Shown here in pieces: positions 44,999-51,991 of a stretch of DNA of 64,000 nucleotides. Under the pieces are notes generated by a model, which ran no database searches, was not told the origin of the DNA, and saw nothing but the letters and a program-made list of their open reading frames with translations. The stretch lies in contig NZ_JACCLX010000008.1 in assembly GCF_024490875.1 (NCBI RefSeq), positions 1 to 64,000 on the forward strand. The letters are read 5' to 3'. This DNA comes from Methanocaldococcus sp. GTDB taxonomy: Archaea > AGJL01 > Methanococci > Methanococcales > Methanocaldococcaceae. The first letter of the stretch is position 1, and each line of letters starts with the position of its first letter. Made by a program: the position numbers and the translations under genes.

Positions 44999-45283
44999 TT
45001 ATTTCTCAAAGAATTCATTTATTTTATCATTGTCTATATAAAATTTAAATTTTTTTGCTCTATACATTCTCTTAGCCCTTGCATCATCTAATATTAAATA
45101 ACTTTCCACTAAATCAGCCTCTTCCAGTTTTTTTAAATGGGTATATAACACAGGCCTCGATAGATTTAGAGCTTTAGCTAATTCATAAATACTCATCGGT
45201 TTTTTATTCAAAAGATATAATATTTTAATCCTTACGGGATTAGATAATGCTGTTCCTATCTTAACAGTTTTCTCTAAATCCAT
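44999..45283 (-). CDS. ArsR-type winged-helix regulator
   Basis: A 94-residue winged-helix protein: VKIGTALSNPVRIKILYLLN, then the recognition region MSIYELAKALNLSRPVLYTH, and a wing with EADLVESYLI. No Cys metal-box (CxCxxC) is present, so it is ArsR-like in fold but not a classic arsenic sensor. The start is the ATG at 45283 behind GAGTGATTTT; that site overlaps the stop of the membrane protein gene, so the two are coupled. It may control the operon of surface proteins upstream, whose promoter has strong palindromes. Confidence 0.75.
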   Translation of the reverse strand: MDLEKTVKIGTALSNPVRIKILYLLNKKPMSIYELAKALNLSRPVLYTHLKKLEEADLVESYLILDDARAKRMYRAKKFKFYIDNDKINEFFEK

Positions 45284-45287
45284 AAAA

Positions 45288-45524
45288 TCACTCAATTTCT
45301 TCCCATTTTTTCTTTAAATCTTTAACTATTTCTTTTATTTCCTCCACATCTTTCTCTATTTTTGCTAATTCTATTTCACTACTTGGTTTTTTGAATATTA
45401 AGTATCCTAACATTAGTATGATAATTACTAAAAGAATTATTATAATATATTCGTATCCTGCAAATATATGTCCCATTGTTGTATGAGTATCAACAATATG
45501 GTTCATTCCAGCACCATAAGGCAT
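45288..45524 (-). CDS. Small membrane protein with His/Met-rich head and coiled-coil tail
   Basis: A 78-residue protein: an N-terminal segment with several His and Met (PYGAGMNHIVDTHTTMGHIF), one membrane helix of about 22 residues (YIIIILLVIIILMLGYLIF), and a C-terminal charged helix (IELAKIEKDVEEIKEIVKDL) expected to form a coiled coil in the cytoplasm. No family recognised. The His/Met-rich head outside the membrane could bind metal. Start ATG 45524 after GAGGTGGTTACA. It sits between a secreted ferritin-like protein gene and an ArsR-type regulator gene. Confidence 0.6.
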   Translation of the reverse strand: MPYGAGMNHIVDTHTTMGHIFAGYEYIIIILLVIIILMLGYLIFKKPSSEIELAKIEKDVEEIKEIVKDLKKKWEEIE

Positions 45525-45614
45525 TGTAACCACCTCAAAAAATAGGAAAAATTATAAAATAAAAAAGAATTTTAAAATAGAAAATTTGTTATATTTTAAA
45601 ATAAAAAAACTAGA

Positions 45615-47189
45615 TTATTTTGCATAGCCTCTTTCAGTAGGAGTATTTATAATTTGTTCATATTCTTGTTGACTTATATATTGAGGAGTATAGTTTGCAC
45701 CATACTGTTCTAACATTCTGACAAAGGCTCTCATGTGGTTTCTTGAACCTTTCATTAAGTTTTCATATACGAATTTTATATCTTCGTTATCAGTCCTGTT
45801 TATCCAATATTGTAAGTCAGCAATATCTAAATCTTCAATAGTTGCTCCTACTTTCAAAGCATCTACAACTGATTTACTTCCTTCCTCAACTAACTTATTA
45901 TATAGTTCTTCAAATTTTGGATTGGAGAATTTTCCAACTTCGTCAGTTTTTACAGGATCTGTGATATTGTATTTCCTTAATAGACACTTAATAGCATCTG
46001 TGTGAGTTTGCTCAGCATTTGCAATATTCTTGAATATTGGTAATTTCCATTTATTGTATAAGGTTAAATATACATCTCTTGCTAATTTTTCTTCTTCTCT
46101 CATTTCTATTAATCCTTCTTTCTCTTCTTCACTTATTGGCTGTTTAGGCATTTCCATTATCATTTTACACATTAAACTATCATTTATTGCTCCATTACTT
46201 CCTATAATTACTCCCTGTCCTACATTTTGTGGATTTTGGTTATTTTGGGCATTTCTTCCTTTAAATCCTCCTCTTGAAGCATTCATATAGTTCATATGTG
46301 AGATATTTACAGACATTCTACCATTATTATACATTCCATGACCCATTGGATGGAAGTGCATTCTTATTTGCATCATTTGCATTTCTTGGAGTTGAACAAG
46401 AATTTGGTATGCTTCTTGATATTTGTTTTGATTCATTAGTTGTATTGCTGTTTTCAGTTTGTTTTCTAATTCTGTGGTATTTATACCTAGATTTTTTAAT
46501 TTTTCAATTTTCATTTCTATTACTCTAATTCTATTTTGTAACATTAATTTTACTCTTTCATCAGAAATTTTAGATACCTTAACCTTAAATCCTCTATGCA
46601 TTAACATATTTGTGATTTTTGAATAATTACAAAATGGACAAATTGGATTTTCAATAATGTCAATATTTTGTATCCTTAATTGCAATTTTTCAGGATTTAC
46701 TGATAAATTAGTACCATTATATAATAACACTAAATAGTTTCCTTGTTTAATTTTTTCTATACTTTCATTTAATGCTATGTCATCTAATCCATAGCAAACA
46801 CATGCTGATACATTATTTCCAAAAGCATTTTTAAATTGATTTTGGAATCTTAATGTTACATTGGCATTAGTTTCATATCTTGTTTGTCCTCCTACTCTTT
46901 CAACAGTAATTCCAGCATTTTCCAAAGTTGTTGTATAGTTTTCAACAACTGCTAATGGTCCTCCAATTATTATAACCTTATCAGGTTTTAATGATAAGAT
47001 TTTATTTACAACATTTTCGTCATAAACTCCCCAAGTTGTTGTTACAACTGTAGCATTTAACGCCTTTGCTAATTCAAGAGCAGTTGCCTGATCTGCACAG
47101 TTGTCACTTACTAATATAACATCTGTGGCTGATACTATTGGCAGAGCTACTAATGATAATAATAGAACTACCATTTTCTTTATTATCAT
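45615..47189 (-). CDS. Secreted protein: cell-wall-binding repeat plus ferritin-like DUF2202 domain
   Basis: A 524-residue protein. Residues 1-21 are a signal peptide. Residues 22-115 look like a CWB2-type domain (IIIGGPLAVVE at 73-83 and RVGGQTRYETN at 98-108). Cys pairs (ACVCYG, CPFC) follow. The middle is helical and then Met/His/Asn-rich (QMMQIRMHFHPMGHGMYNNG). The C-terminal 165 residues match a DUF2202 ferritin-like four-helix domain: EEEKLARD, AEQTH (E393, H396) and NHMRAF (H485) are placed like di-iron ligands. It probably sits at the S-layer and binds metal or reacts with peroxide/oxygen; that is inference. The start follows AGGTGATAAGCCT. Confidence 0.7.
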   Translation of the reverse strand: MIIKKMVVLLLSLVALPIVSATDVILVSDNCADQATALELAKALNATVVTTTWGVYDENVVNKILSLKPDKVIIIGGPLAVVENYTTTLENAGITVERVGGQTRYETNANVTLRFQNQFKNAFGNNVSACVCYGLDDIALNESIEKIKQGNYLVLLYNGTNLSVNPEKLQLRIQNIDIIENPICPFCNYSKITNMLMHRGFKVKVSKISDERVKLMLQNRIRVIEMKIEKLKNLGINTTELENKLKTAIQLMNQNKYQEAYQILVQLQEMQMMQIRMHFHPMGHGMYNNGRMSVNISHMNYMNASRGGFKGRNAQNNQNPQNVGQGVIIGSNGAINDSLMCKMIMEMPKQPISEEEKEGLIEMREEEKLARDVYLTLYNKWKLPIFKNIANAEQTHTDAIKCLLRKYNITDPVKTDEVGKFSNPKFEELYNKLVEEGSKSVVDALKVGATIEDLDIADLQYWINRTDNEDIKFVYENLMKGSRNHMRAFVRMLEQYGANYTPQYISQQEYEQIINTPTERGYAK

Positions 47190-47224
47190 AGGCTTATCAC
47201 CTGATTATTGTTTATATTTTATTT

Positions 47225-47512
47225 TTATCTATACCATCCCCAACAACATCCACATCTACAATAACCACAGCAAGGACAATAACCATATGGAGGATGGTAA
47301 TTATCAAAAGGTGAATGGTAGTAGTCGCTAATGTTATCATTAATTGAATTATCATTTGGGTAAGGGTAATAATGAGAAGGATAGTAATAATTTGGAGGAT
47401 AGGCATGATAGCCCCAATATCCATAAGGAACCCATGCAAATACAACGCCTATCAAACAAAGAACCCCCAAAGCAACGATACCTTTTAGCATTTTACTTTT
47501 AAAAAGTGTCAT
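47225..47512 (-). CDS. Small secreted Tyr/Pro- and Cys-rich protein
   Basis: A 95-residue protein. The signal peptide (MTLFKSKMLKGIVALGVLCL, then IGVVFA) is followed by a low-complexity part rich in Tyr, Pro, Asn and His (PPNYYYPSHYYPYPNDN) and a terminal cysteine cluster, GYCPCCGYCRCGCCWGWYR, with seven Cys in 19 residues. Such an end could bind metals or crosslink. No family is recognised. The ATG at 47512 follows AGGGGGAATAAA and leaves the signal peptide intact; a longer frame would add 13 polar residues. It is the first gene of the operon with the ferritin-like protein. Confidence 0.6.
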   Translation of the reverse strand: MTLFKSKMLKGIVALGVLCLIGVVFAWVPYGYWGYHAYPPNYYYPSHYYPYPNDNSINDNISDYYHSPFDNYHPPYGYCPCCGYCRCGCCWGWYR

Positions 47513-47553
47513 TTTATTCCCCCTATTAATATCTGTTTTATTATTTAACAATA

Positions 47554-47571
47554 TGTAGTATTTTTACTACA
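47554..47571. promoter_or_regulatory. 18-bp palindrome at the surface-protein operon promoter
   Basis: TGTAGTA-TTTT-TACTACA has perfect 7-bp arms. On the minus strand a TATA-like ATATAAATATATG lies at about 47590-47603, so the palindrome lies around or just after the predicted transcription start, a usual repressor position. The ArsR-type protein at 44999 is a candidate binder. Confidence 0.55.
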
Positions 47572-47577
47572 CATTAT

Positions 47578-47593
47578 TATGTTATGCAACATA
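47578..47593. promoter_or_regulatory. Second palindrome next to the TATA region
   Basis: TATGTT-ATGC-AACATA has perfect 6-bp arms and overlaps the edge of the TATA-like element of the same promoter. Together with the palindrome at 47554-47571 it suggests two protein sites, though short AT-rich palindromes can arise by chance. Confidence 0.4.
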
Positions 47594-47699
47594 TATTTAT
47601 ATATTACGGAGTTGTTCAAATATTAATCACAACTGTAAAAATAAAAAATTAAGGTAAATTTAAAACAAATTAAATCAAATTAAAAATAGAAATGGAAAA

Positions 47700-49007
47700 T
47701 TACAATAAATGAGGGGGAACAATATCTTTATAAATCAAATCTGCATAAGTTTCTCTTTCTCTAATTATGAATACTCCCTTTTTACTTGTTAAAATCATTC
47801 TTGGTCTTCCTCTTGCATTGTAGTTGTTAGCCATACTTATTCCATAAGCACCAACATCAAATATAGCCAATACATCTCCTACTTCAACTTTGTCCAATTC
47901 TCTATCTCTACCAAAAACATCACTACTTTCACAAAGTCCTCCTGCTATACTGACAATTTCTTTTTCATCCTTAACTTTACAGTTTATTATGTGATGATAT
48001 GCATCATACATAGCAGGTCTCATCATATCGTTCATTCCAGTATCAATCATAACCCATTTTGTTACTGGTGTTTCTTTTATGTGATGAACCTTCCCCAATA
48101 AATAGCCAGCAGTGGCAACTATACTTCTACCTGGTTCTAATATTAGGTTTGGCATTTTAACTTTATCACTATATTTTAGCATCGTATCTATTATTGCGTC
48201 TGCCAAATCTTTTGGAGTAGGTATTTTTTTATCTTTTTCATAAGGAATTCCTAAACCTCCTCCTAAATTAACATCCTCTATTTCTATTCCCTCATTTTTT
48301 AATTCTACGACAAAATCCATAACTTTTCTTGTTTCTTCAATAAATGGACTTATATCTGTCAATTGAGAACCAATATGACAATGAACTCCAACCACATTAA
48401 CATTTTCCATTTCCATAGCCATTTTTATAGCCTTTAATGCCAGACCACTTTCAACATCCAATCCAAATTTGTTCTTTTTTAAGCCAGTTGAAATCTTTGG
48501 ATGTGTTTTTGGATCTACATTTGGATTTATTCTAAAAGCTACATTTGCTACTTTTCCCAAATCTTTTGCAGTTTCATTTATTAAAATTAATTCACTTATA
48601 CTATCTACATTAAAGGCTCTAATATTTGCCTCAATTCCCATTATAATTTCTTCTTTTGTTTTACAGTTTCCATTAAAAACTATTTTTTTTGAAGGAACAT
48701 TTGATAACTTTGCTATATATAGTTCTCCTCCACTGACTACATCAGCCCCACATCCTAATTTAGTTAATAATCTTGTAATAGCCAAGTTAGCGTTTGCTTT
48801 ATATGCGTAGGCAAGAATAAAATCTTTTCCAGTCTCTTCTTTCCATCTTTTAAACGCCTCAAAATATCTATTTACATTTATTTTAATTTGCTCCTCTGAC
48901 ATAACATACAAAGGTGTTCCAAACTTTTCAGCCAATTCTATAGCATCATAACCATCTATAAAAAATCTCCCTTCTTTTATCTCTACTGTATCATTACCTA
49001 AAAACAT
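47700..49007 (-). CDS. lysA: Diaminopimelate decarboxylase
   Basis: A 435-residue fold-type III PLP enzyme, the last step of lysine synthesis. AYAYKANAN (about 64-72) holds the PLP Lys, GVHCHIGSQ and NLGGGLGIPY follow, EPGRSIVATAGY binds phosphate, and GGLCESSDVFGRDR carries the catalytic Cys and Asp. The upstream lysine-pathway enzyme DapA is encoded at 51109, but in a separate unit. The start follows AGGTGAAAAG. The region just upstream is full of hairpin repeats. Confidence 0.96.
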   Translation of the reverse strand: MFLGNDTVEIKEGRFFIDGYDAIELAEKFGTPLYVMSEEQIKINVNRYFEAFKRWKEETGKDFILAYAYKANANLAITRLLTKLGCGADVVSGGELYIAKLSNVPSKKIVFNGNCKTKEEIIMGIEANIRAFNVDSISELILINETAKDLGKVANVAFRINPNVDPKTHPKISTGLKKNKFGLDVESGLALKAIKMAMEMENVNVVGVHCHIGSQLTDISPFIEETRKVMDFVVELKNEGIEIEDVNLGGGLGIPYEKDKKIPTPKDLADAIIDTMLKYSDKVKMPNLILEPGRSIVATAGYLLGKVHHIKETPVTKWVMIDTGMNDMMRPAMYDAYHHIINCKVKDEKEIVSIAGGLCESSDVFGRDRELDKVEVGDVLAIFDVGAYGISMANNYNARGRPRMILTSKKGVFIIRERETYADLIYKDIVPPHLL

Positions 49008-49033
49008 CTTTTCACCTGAAACTTTTTAGAACC

Positions 49034-49060
49034 ATAGGGCTTCGCCCTATTGGTATACCC
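49034..49060. repeat. GGTATACC hairpin repeat, copy B
   Basis: ATAGGGC-TTC-GCCCTAT (perfect 7-bp stem) directly followed by TGGTATACCC. It matches copy A at 37115 in order and orientation. It stands about 27 bases upstream of the lysA start codon. Confidence 0.7.
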
Positions 49061-49070
49061 AAATTTTTGA

Positions 49071-49093
49071 TGAACCTTTTTTTAAAAGGTTCA
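49071..49093. repeat. Perfect 10-bp inverted repeat, copy 1
   Basis: TGAACCTTTT-TTT-AAAAGGTTCA. A nearly identical hairpin recurs at 49130-49150. The two flank the decayed tRNA 3' end. It may act as a transcription terminator or be part of a mobile hairpin family. Confidence 0.65.
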
Positions 49094-49096
49094 TGT

Positions 49097-49129
49097 GAAT
49101 AAAAAATACGCCCCAGCCGAGATTCAAAC
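49097..49129 (-). repeat. Decayed copy of the tRNA-Arg 3' end
   Basis: These 33 bases match 49277-49309 except for three G-to-A differences. The matched part covers 3' flank, acceptor 3' strand and T arm of tRNA-Arg (GCCCCAGCCGAGATTCAAAC versus GCCCCGGCCGGGATTCGAAC). The rest of the tRNA is missing, and a hairpin takes over. The 180-base offset gives a direct repeat like that left by an integrated element at a tRNA 3' end, or a failed duplication. Confidence 0.7.
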
Positions 49130-49150
49130 GAACCTTTTAGTAAAAGGTTC
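49130..49150. repeat. Perfect 9-bp inverted repeat, copy 2
   Basis: GAACCTTTT-AGT-AAAAGGTTC, almost the same as the hairpin at 49071-49093. It starts exactly where similarity to the tRNA ends. Confidence 0.65.
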
Positions 49151-49211
49151 ATCAAAATGGATGCATTACCTCGCTAACGCTTGGCAATGTCTCTTAGCAA
49201 AACTTGGACAT

Positions 49212-49237
49212 TAATTGCCCCTGAAAGGGGCAACTTA
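49212..49237. repeat. Inverted repeat TTAATTGCCCC / GGGGCAACTTAA
   Basis: TTAATTGCCCC, a TGAAA loop and GGGGCAACTTAA form a hairpin with one bulged C. It lies inside the 147-base segment between the tRNA fragment and the intact tRNA-Arg. The CCCC-N3-GGGG core recalls the first 15 bases of the window. Confidence 0.5.
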
Positions 49238-49245
49238 ATGGACGT

Positions 49246-49275
49246 GGGGTATACCAATAGGGGGTTTCCCCCTAT
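49246..49275. repeat. GGTATACC hairpin repeat, copy C
   Basis: GGGGTATACCAATAGGGGG followed by TTTCCCCCTAT: copy A/B in reverse orientation, with a G5/C5 stem. It abuts the 3' flank of tRNA-Arg. Confidence 0.7.
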
Positions 49276-49288
49276 GGAATAAAAAATA

Positions 49289-49360
49289 CGCCCCGGCCGG
49301 GATTCGAACCCGGGTCTTGACATCCGCAGTGTCAAAGGATATCCGCTACCCCACCGGGGC
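49289..49360 (-). tRNA. tRNA-Arg (anticodon GCG)
   Basis: Read on the minus strand, GCCCCGG at the 5' end pairs with CCGGGGC at the 3' end, and the discriminator is G. The anticodon stem TGACA/TGTCA encloses the loop CTGCGGA with anticodon GCG, for CGC and CGU. The T arm is CCGGG-TTCGAAT-CCCGG. CCA is not encoded (GTA follows), unlike tRNA-Cys in this window. No intron. Confidence 0.95.
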
Positions 49361-49435
49361 AAAAACTACAAATAATTGTAAATTGGAATATATGATACAA
49401 AAAATTAATTAGAAATAATAAAAAAGTTTTTTGCT

Positions 49436-49549
49436 TTAAAGCCCTATTAAAAATACAGGAATTATAGAAAGCATCATAACTATAGCTACAAATATTGCTA
49501 ATATTTTCCTCTTAGTTAATTTTGATTTAGATTTTTTGGAAGTTTTCAT
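49436..49549 (-). CDS. 37-residue basic membrane peptide
   Basis: A small frame with a good ribosome site, GGGGATAGT before ATG at 49549. It encodes a basic head (MKTSKKSKSKLTKRK) and a single hydrophobic helix (ILAIFVAIVMMLSIIPVFL) to the stop. Its start lies 2 bases from the stop of the CYTH-domain gene, so co-transcription is likely. I do not recognise a family. The clear ribosome site and membrane pattern argue that it is real. Confidence 0.55.
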   Translation of the reverse strand: MKTSKKSKSKLTKRKILAIFVAIVMMLSIIPVFLIGL

Positions 49550-49550
49550 A

Positions 49551-50081
49551 CTATCCCCTTAATTCCAAGTATGATTTTCTAATAATCTTATCTTTACTAA
49601 TATTTAAACTTTTCAGTAAATCTAATAGTTCATTTAAAATTTCATCTTTCTTGGTAATCTCAGAATCAGATATTGATTTTTCCAATTCTAAGAATATTCC
49701 TAATCCTTCTACATTATCAATACTGGCTATAATATCTCCTCTTTTATATATTTCTCTAATTTTTCTTATTGGAGGAACTTCTTTAAATCCAAGTTTTTTT
49801 AAAATTAATCTCATCTTTTCTTTATCTTCAATTTTTACTTCAATTTCTTCTCTGGTTTTTGAGATATTATCTAACTTTGGTCCTTTATATGTAATAAAAA
49901 AAGTTCCATTATCGTCTCTAATCCTTAAAGCTTCATCAGTTTTTTTAAAGTCTCTATTACTTCCATTAAAATAAATATCTTCCTGAAATTTCTTTTTAAT
50001 AAATTTAAATCCGAGTTTTTTTAATTTTTCTATTATTTCATCCTTATTATCAATTTTTACCTTAATTTCAATTTCTATCAT
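49551..50081 (-). CDS. CYTH-domain protein (class IV adenylyl cyclase-like, CyaB)
   Basis: A 176-residue protein with the CYTH tunnel fold. EIEIKVKID near the start is the ExExK motif that binds triphosphate and metal. EALRIRDDNGTFFITYKGPK, REEIEVKIED and SIDNVEGLGIFLELEK give the other charged strands. Members are adenylyl cyclases (CyaB) or triphosphatases acting on thiamine triphosphate or polyphosphate. The archaeal activity is not established, so I leave the reaction open. It follows the ACT regulator gene by 6 bases. Confidence 0.82.
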   Translation of the reverse strand: MIEIEIKVKIDNKDEIIEKLKKLGFKFIKKKFQEDIYFNGSNRDFKKTDEALRIRDDNGTFFITYKGPKLDNISKTREEIEVKIEDKEKMRLILKKLGFKEVPPIRKIREIYKRGDIIASIDNVEGLGIFLELEKSISDSEITKKDEILNELLDLLKSLNISKDKIIRKSYLELRG

Positions 50082-50087
50082 AATATT

Positions 50088-50543
50088 TCACCATATAATA
50101 GAGAATTTTTTAACAATATCCTTTAATGCGTTTTCTATTTCTTCTTTCTCTACATTTTCTACAATTAAATATATAATAACATCTTCTCCATCTCTTTCAA
50201 GAATTGTTGAAGTTATATTTCCACCAATTTTTGAGATTTTTGATGTAATATCTGCCAATAACCCGATTCTATCCTTAGCCACTATTTGTAACTTTAAAGA
50301 ATTTAATTTAATTTCTCCTTTTTCTAATAAGTATAATCCTTCTTTTGATAATCTAACCCAGCCATTTCTACCTTTTTTTGTTTCTACTAATCCTAAATCT
50401 CTTAAAACTCTGATTTTAACATCTAAGTTTTTAGGATGAATATTAAGTTTTTTAGCAAGTTCTTTAATTGTAGTTGGTTCTTTTAAATTTTCCATAATTT
50501 TTTTAGTTAATCCTTCAACTTTCATTCTCTCACAATTATCCAT
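50088..50543 (-). CDS. Winged-helix and ACT-domain regulator
   Basis: A 151-residue protein: an N-terminal helix-turn-helix (TIKELAKKLNIHPKNLDVKI with wing LVETKKGRNGWVRLS) and a C-terminal ACT domain (LQIVAKDRIGLLADITSKIS, about 83-102), which usually binds an amino acid. This arrangement suggests a transcription regulator sensing an amino-acid or related ligand. The ligand and targets are unknown; dapA, chorismate mutase and lysA are nearby. It lies upstream of the CYTH gene. Confidence 0.78.
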   Translation of the reverse strand: MDNCERMKVEGLTKKIMENLKEPTTIKELAKKLNIHPKNLDVKIRVLRDLGLVETKKGRNGWVRLSKEGLYLLEKGEIKLNSLKLQIVAKDRIGLLADITSKISKIGGNITSTILERDGEDVIIYLIVENVEKEEIENALKDIVKKFSIIW

Positions 50544-50626
50544 TTAAATTTATTAATGAATTATCTGATAAAAATTAAAAATAATTAAAAACAATAGAAA
50601 AAATAAAATATTAATTTATAAATTTA

Positions 50627-50734
50627 TTATGCTCTTGCTCTTCTTCTTTCTCTCTTTAACCTTCTTAATCTTTTCTTATACCATTTCCATCTCATTCTAC
50701 CTTTCTTTTTCCATCTTCTTGAACTTCTCTTTAT
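50627..50734 (-). CDS. rpl41e: Ribosomal protein L41e with ATA start codon
   Basis: A 35-residue, extremely basic protein, [20 protein letters not shown] followed by [14 protein letters not shown], that I recognise as archaeal L41e. There is no ATG, GTG or TTG in frame upstream of the conserved part. The ribosome site GGTGAT stands three bases before an ATA codon at 50734-50732, exactly the spacing seen at other GGTGAT-N3-ATG starts here (for example aIF2-beta). So translation appears to begin at AUA, or the native ATG has mutated or been misread. The gene is easily missed by automatic methods. Confidence 0.82.
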   Translation of the reverse strand: MKRSSRRWKKKGRMRWKWYKKRLRRLKRERRRARA

Positions 50735-50824
50735 AGTATCACCCTCTATATTATTTTTTTCTATTTATAAAACTTTTAGAAGTAAATTGTTAAGATGTAA
50801 TAGTGATAGGTATTATATATATTT

Positions 50825-51073
50825 TTATTTTAGCCAACTACCTTTTTCTACTATGATATAACCTTCTTTATTTGCCTTAGGGGCTATTTTTAAGAAATTT
50901 TCTCTAAATTCTGGATCGCTTTCTACTGCTTCATCATCTCTAAGAACATTTCTACTATCAATAATATAGTAACTTTCTTCCATCTCTAAGTTATATTTTT
51001 CTAAAACTTCGCTGAATTTATTAATTATTTCTTCAGCCTCTTTCTTTAACTTTTCAATAGTTTTTTCGTCCAT
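50825..51073 (-). CDS. Archaeal GatC-like protein
   Basis: An 82-residue protein: a charged helix (IEKLKKEAEEIINKFSEVLE) and a conserved end, LRDDEAVESDPEFRENFLKI then APKANKEGYIIVEKGSW. It fits the archaeal relatives of GatC, the small subunit that stabilises Asp/Glu-tRNA amidotransferase GatCAB. In archaea its true role is less clear. GatA and GatB are not in the window. It follows dapA downstream by 35 bases. Confidence 0.7.
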   Translation of the reverse strand: MDEKTIEKLKKEAEEIINKFSEVLEKYNLEMEESYYIIDSRNVLRDDEAVESDPEFRENFLKIAPKANKEGYIIVEKGSWLK

Positions 51074-51108
51074 ATTAATTCACCATAAAATTAATAGAAA
51101 ATTAAACA

Positions 51109-51978
51109 TTAAATTAAACCTAAATCTCTTAAAACATTTTCTAATATTTTCTTATGTTCTTCACTCATTTCACATAGAGGAAGTCTTAACTCTCCTCCTG
51201 GTCTTCCAATCATATTTAGAGCAGTTTTAACTGGAATTGGATTTGTTTCAATAAACATTGCTTTCATTAAGGGAAAGAGTTTATAATGAATCTCTCTCGC
51301 TTTTTCAAAATCTCCTTTAAGTGCAGAATCAACCATTTCAACGAATTCTTTTGGAACTATATTTGCTACAACGCTTATAACTCCTTTGCCTCCTAACGCA
51401 ATTATTGGTAAGGTTAATTCATCATTTCCTGAAAGAACTGTAACTTTGGCATCATATATTAATTCAGAAACCTGAGAGAGATTTGGATTAGCCTCTTTAA
51501 CTGCTGAAATATTACTATATTCTTCTGCCAACATTTTAACGGTTTTTGGTTCTAAATTAACAGAAGTCCTTGAAGGAACATTATATAAAATAATAGGAAT
51601 ATTTATAGATTCAGCTATTTTACTAAAATGTCTTCTTAAACCTTCTTGAGGTGGTTTATTATAGTATGGAGTTATAGATAAAACAGCATCTGCTCCTACA
51701 TCTTCAGCAAATACTGATAGTTCAATAGCCTCTCTTGTGCAGTTTGATCCTGCACCTGCAATTACCTGAACTCTACCATTTACTATATCGACAACTTTTT
51801 CAACAACTCTTTTATGCTCTTCATGAGATAGTGTAGGACTTTCTCCAGTAGTTCCAACTGCTACAATACCACTAACTCCATTTTCAATTAAAAAATTTAT
51901 ATTTTCTTCTAATCCCTCATAATCTACTTCATTATTTTTGAAAGGAGTAACAATTGCGGGATAAACCCCTTTAAACAT
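51109..51978 (-). CDS. dapA: 4-hydroxy-tetrahydrodipicolinate synthase
   Basis: A 289-residue TIM-barrel aldolase that condenses aspartate semialdehyde with pyruvate, first step of the lysine/diaminopimelate branch. VGTTGESPTLSHEEH (about 42-56) holds the conserved Thr-Thr, ITPYYNKPPQEGL the Tyr, LYNVPSRTSV the substrate Arg region, and AVKEANPN the Schiff-base Lys. S17e and chorismate mutase genes lie just upstream in the same run. Confidence 0.96.
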   Translation of the reverse strand: MFKGVYPAIVTPFKNNEVDYEGLEENINFLIENGVSGIVAVGTTGESPTLSHEEHKRVVEKVVDIVNGRVQVIAGAGSNCTREAIELSVFAEDVGADAVLSITPYYNKPPQEGLRRHFSKIAESINIPIILYNVPSRTSVNLEPKTVKMLAEEYSNISAVKEANPNLSQVSELIYDAKVTVLSGNDELTLPIIALGGKGVISVVANIVPKEFVEMVDSALKGDFEKAREIHYKLFPLMKAMFIETNPIPVKTALNMIGRPGGELRLPLCEMSEEHKKILENVLRDLGLI

Positions 51979-51991
51979 ATCTTCACCTTTA

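Noticed and set aside
49174-49362. 62-residue frame over tRNA-Arg
   Set aside because: It runs through the tRNA and hairpin repeats on the same strand; composition follows the RNA gene and there is no ribosome site.
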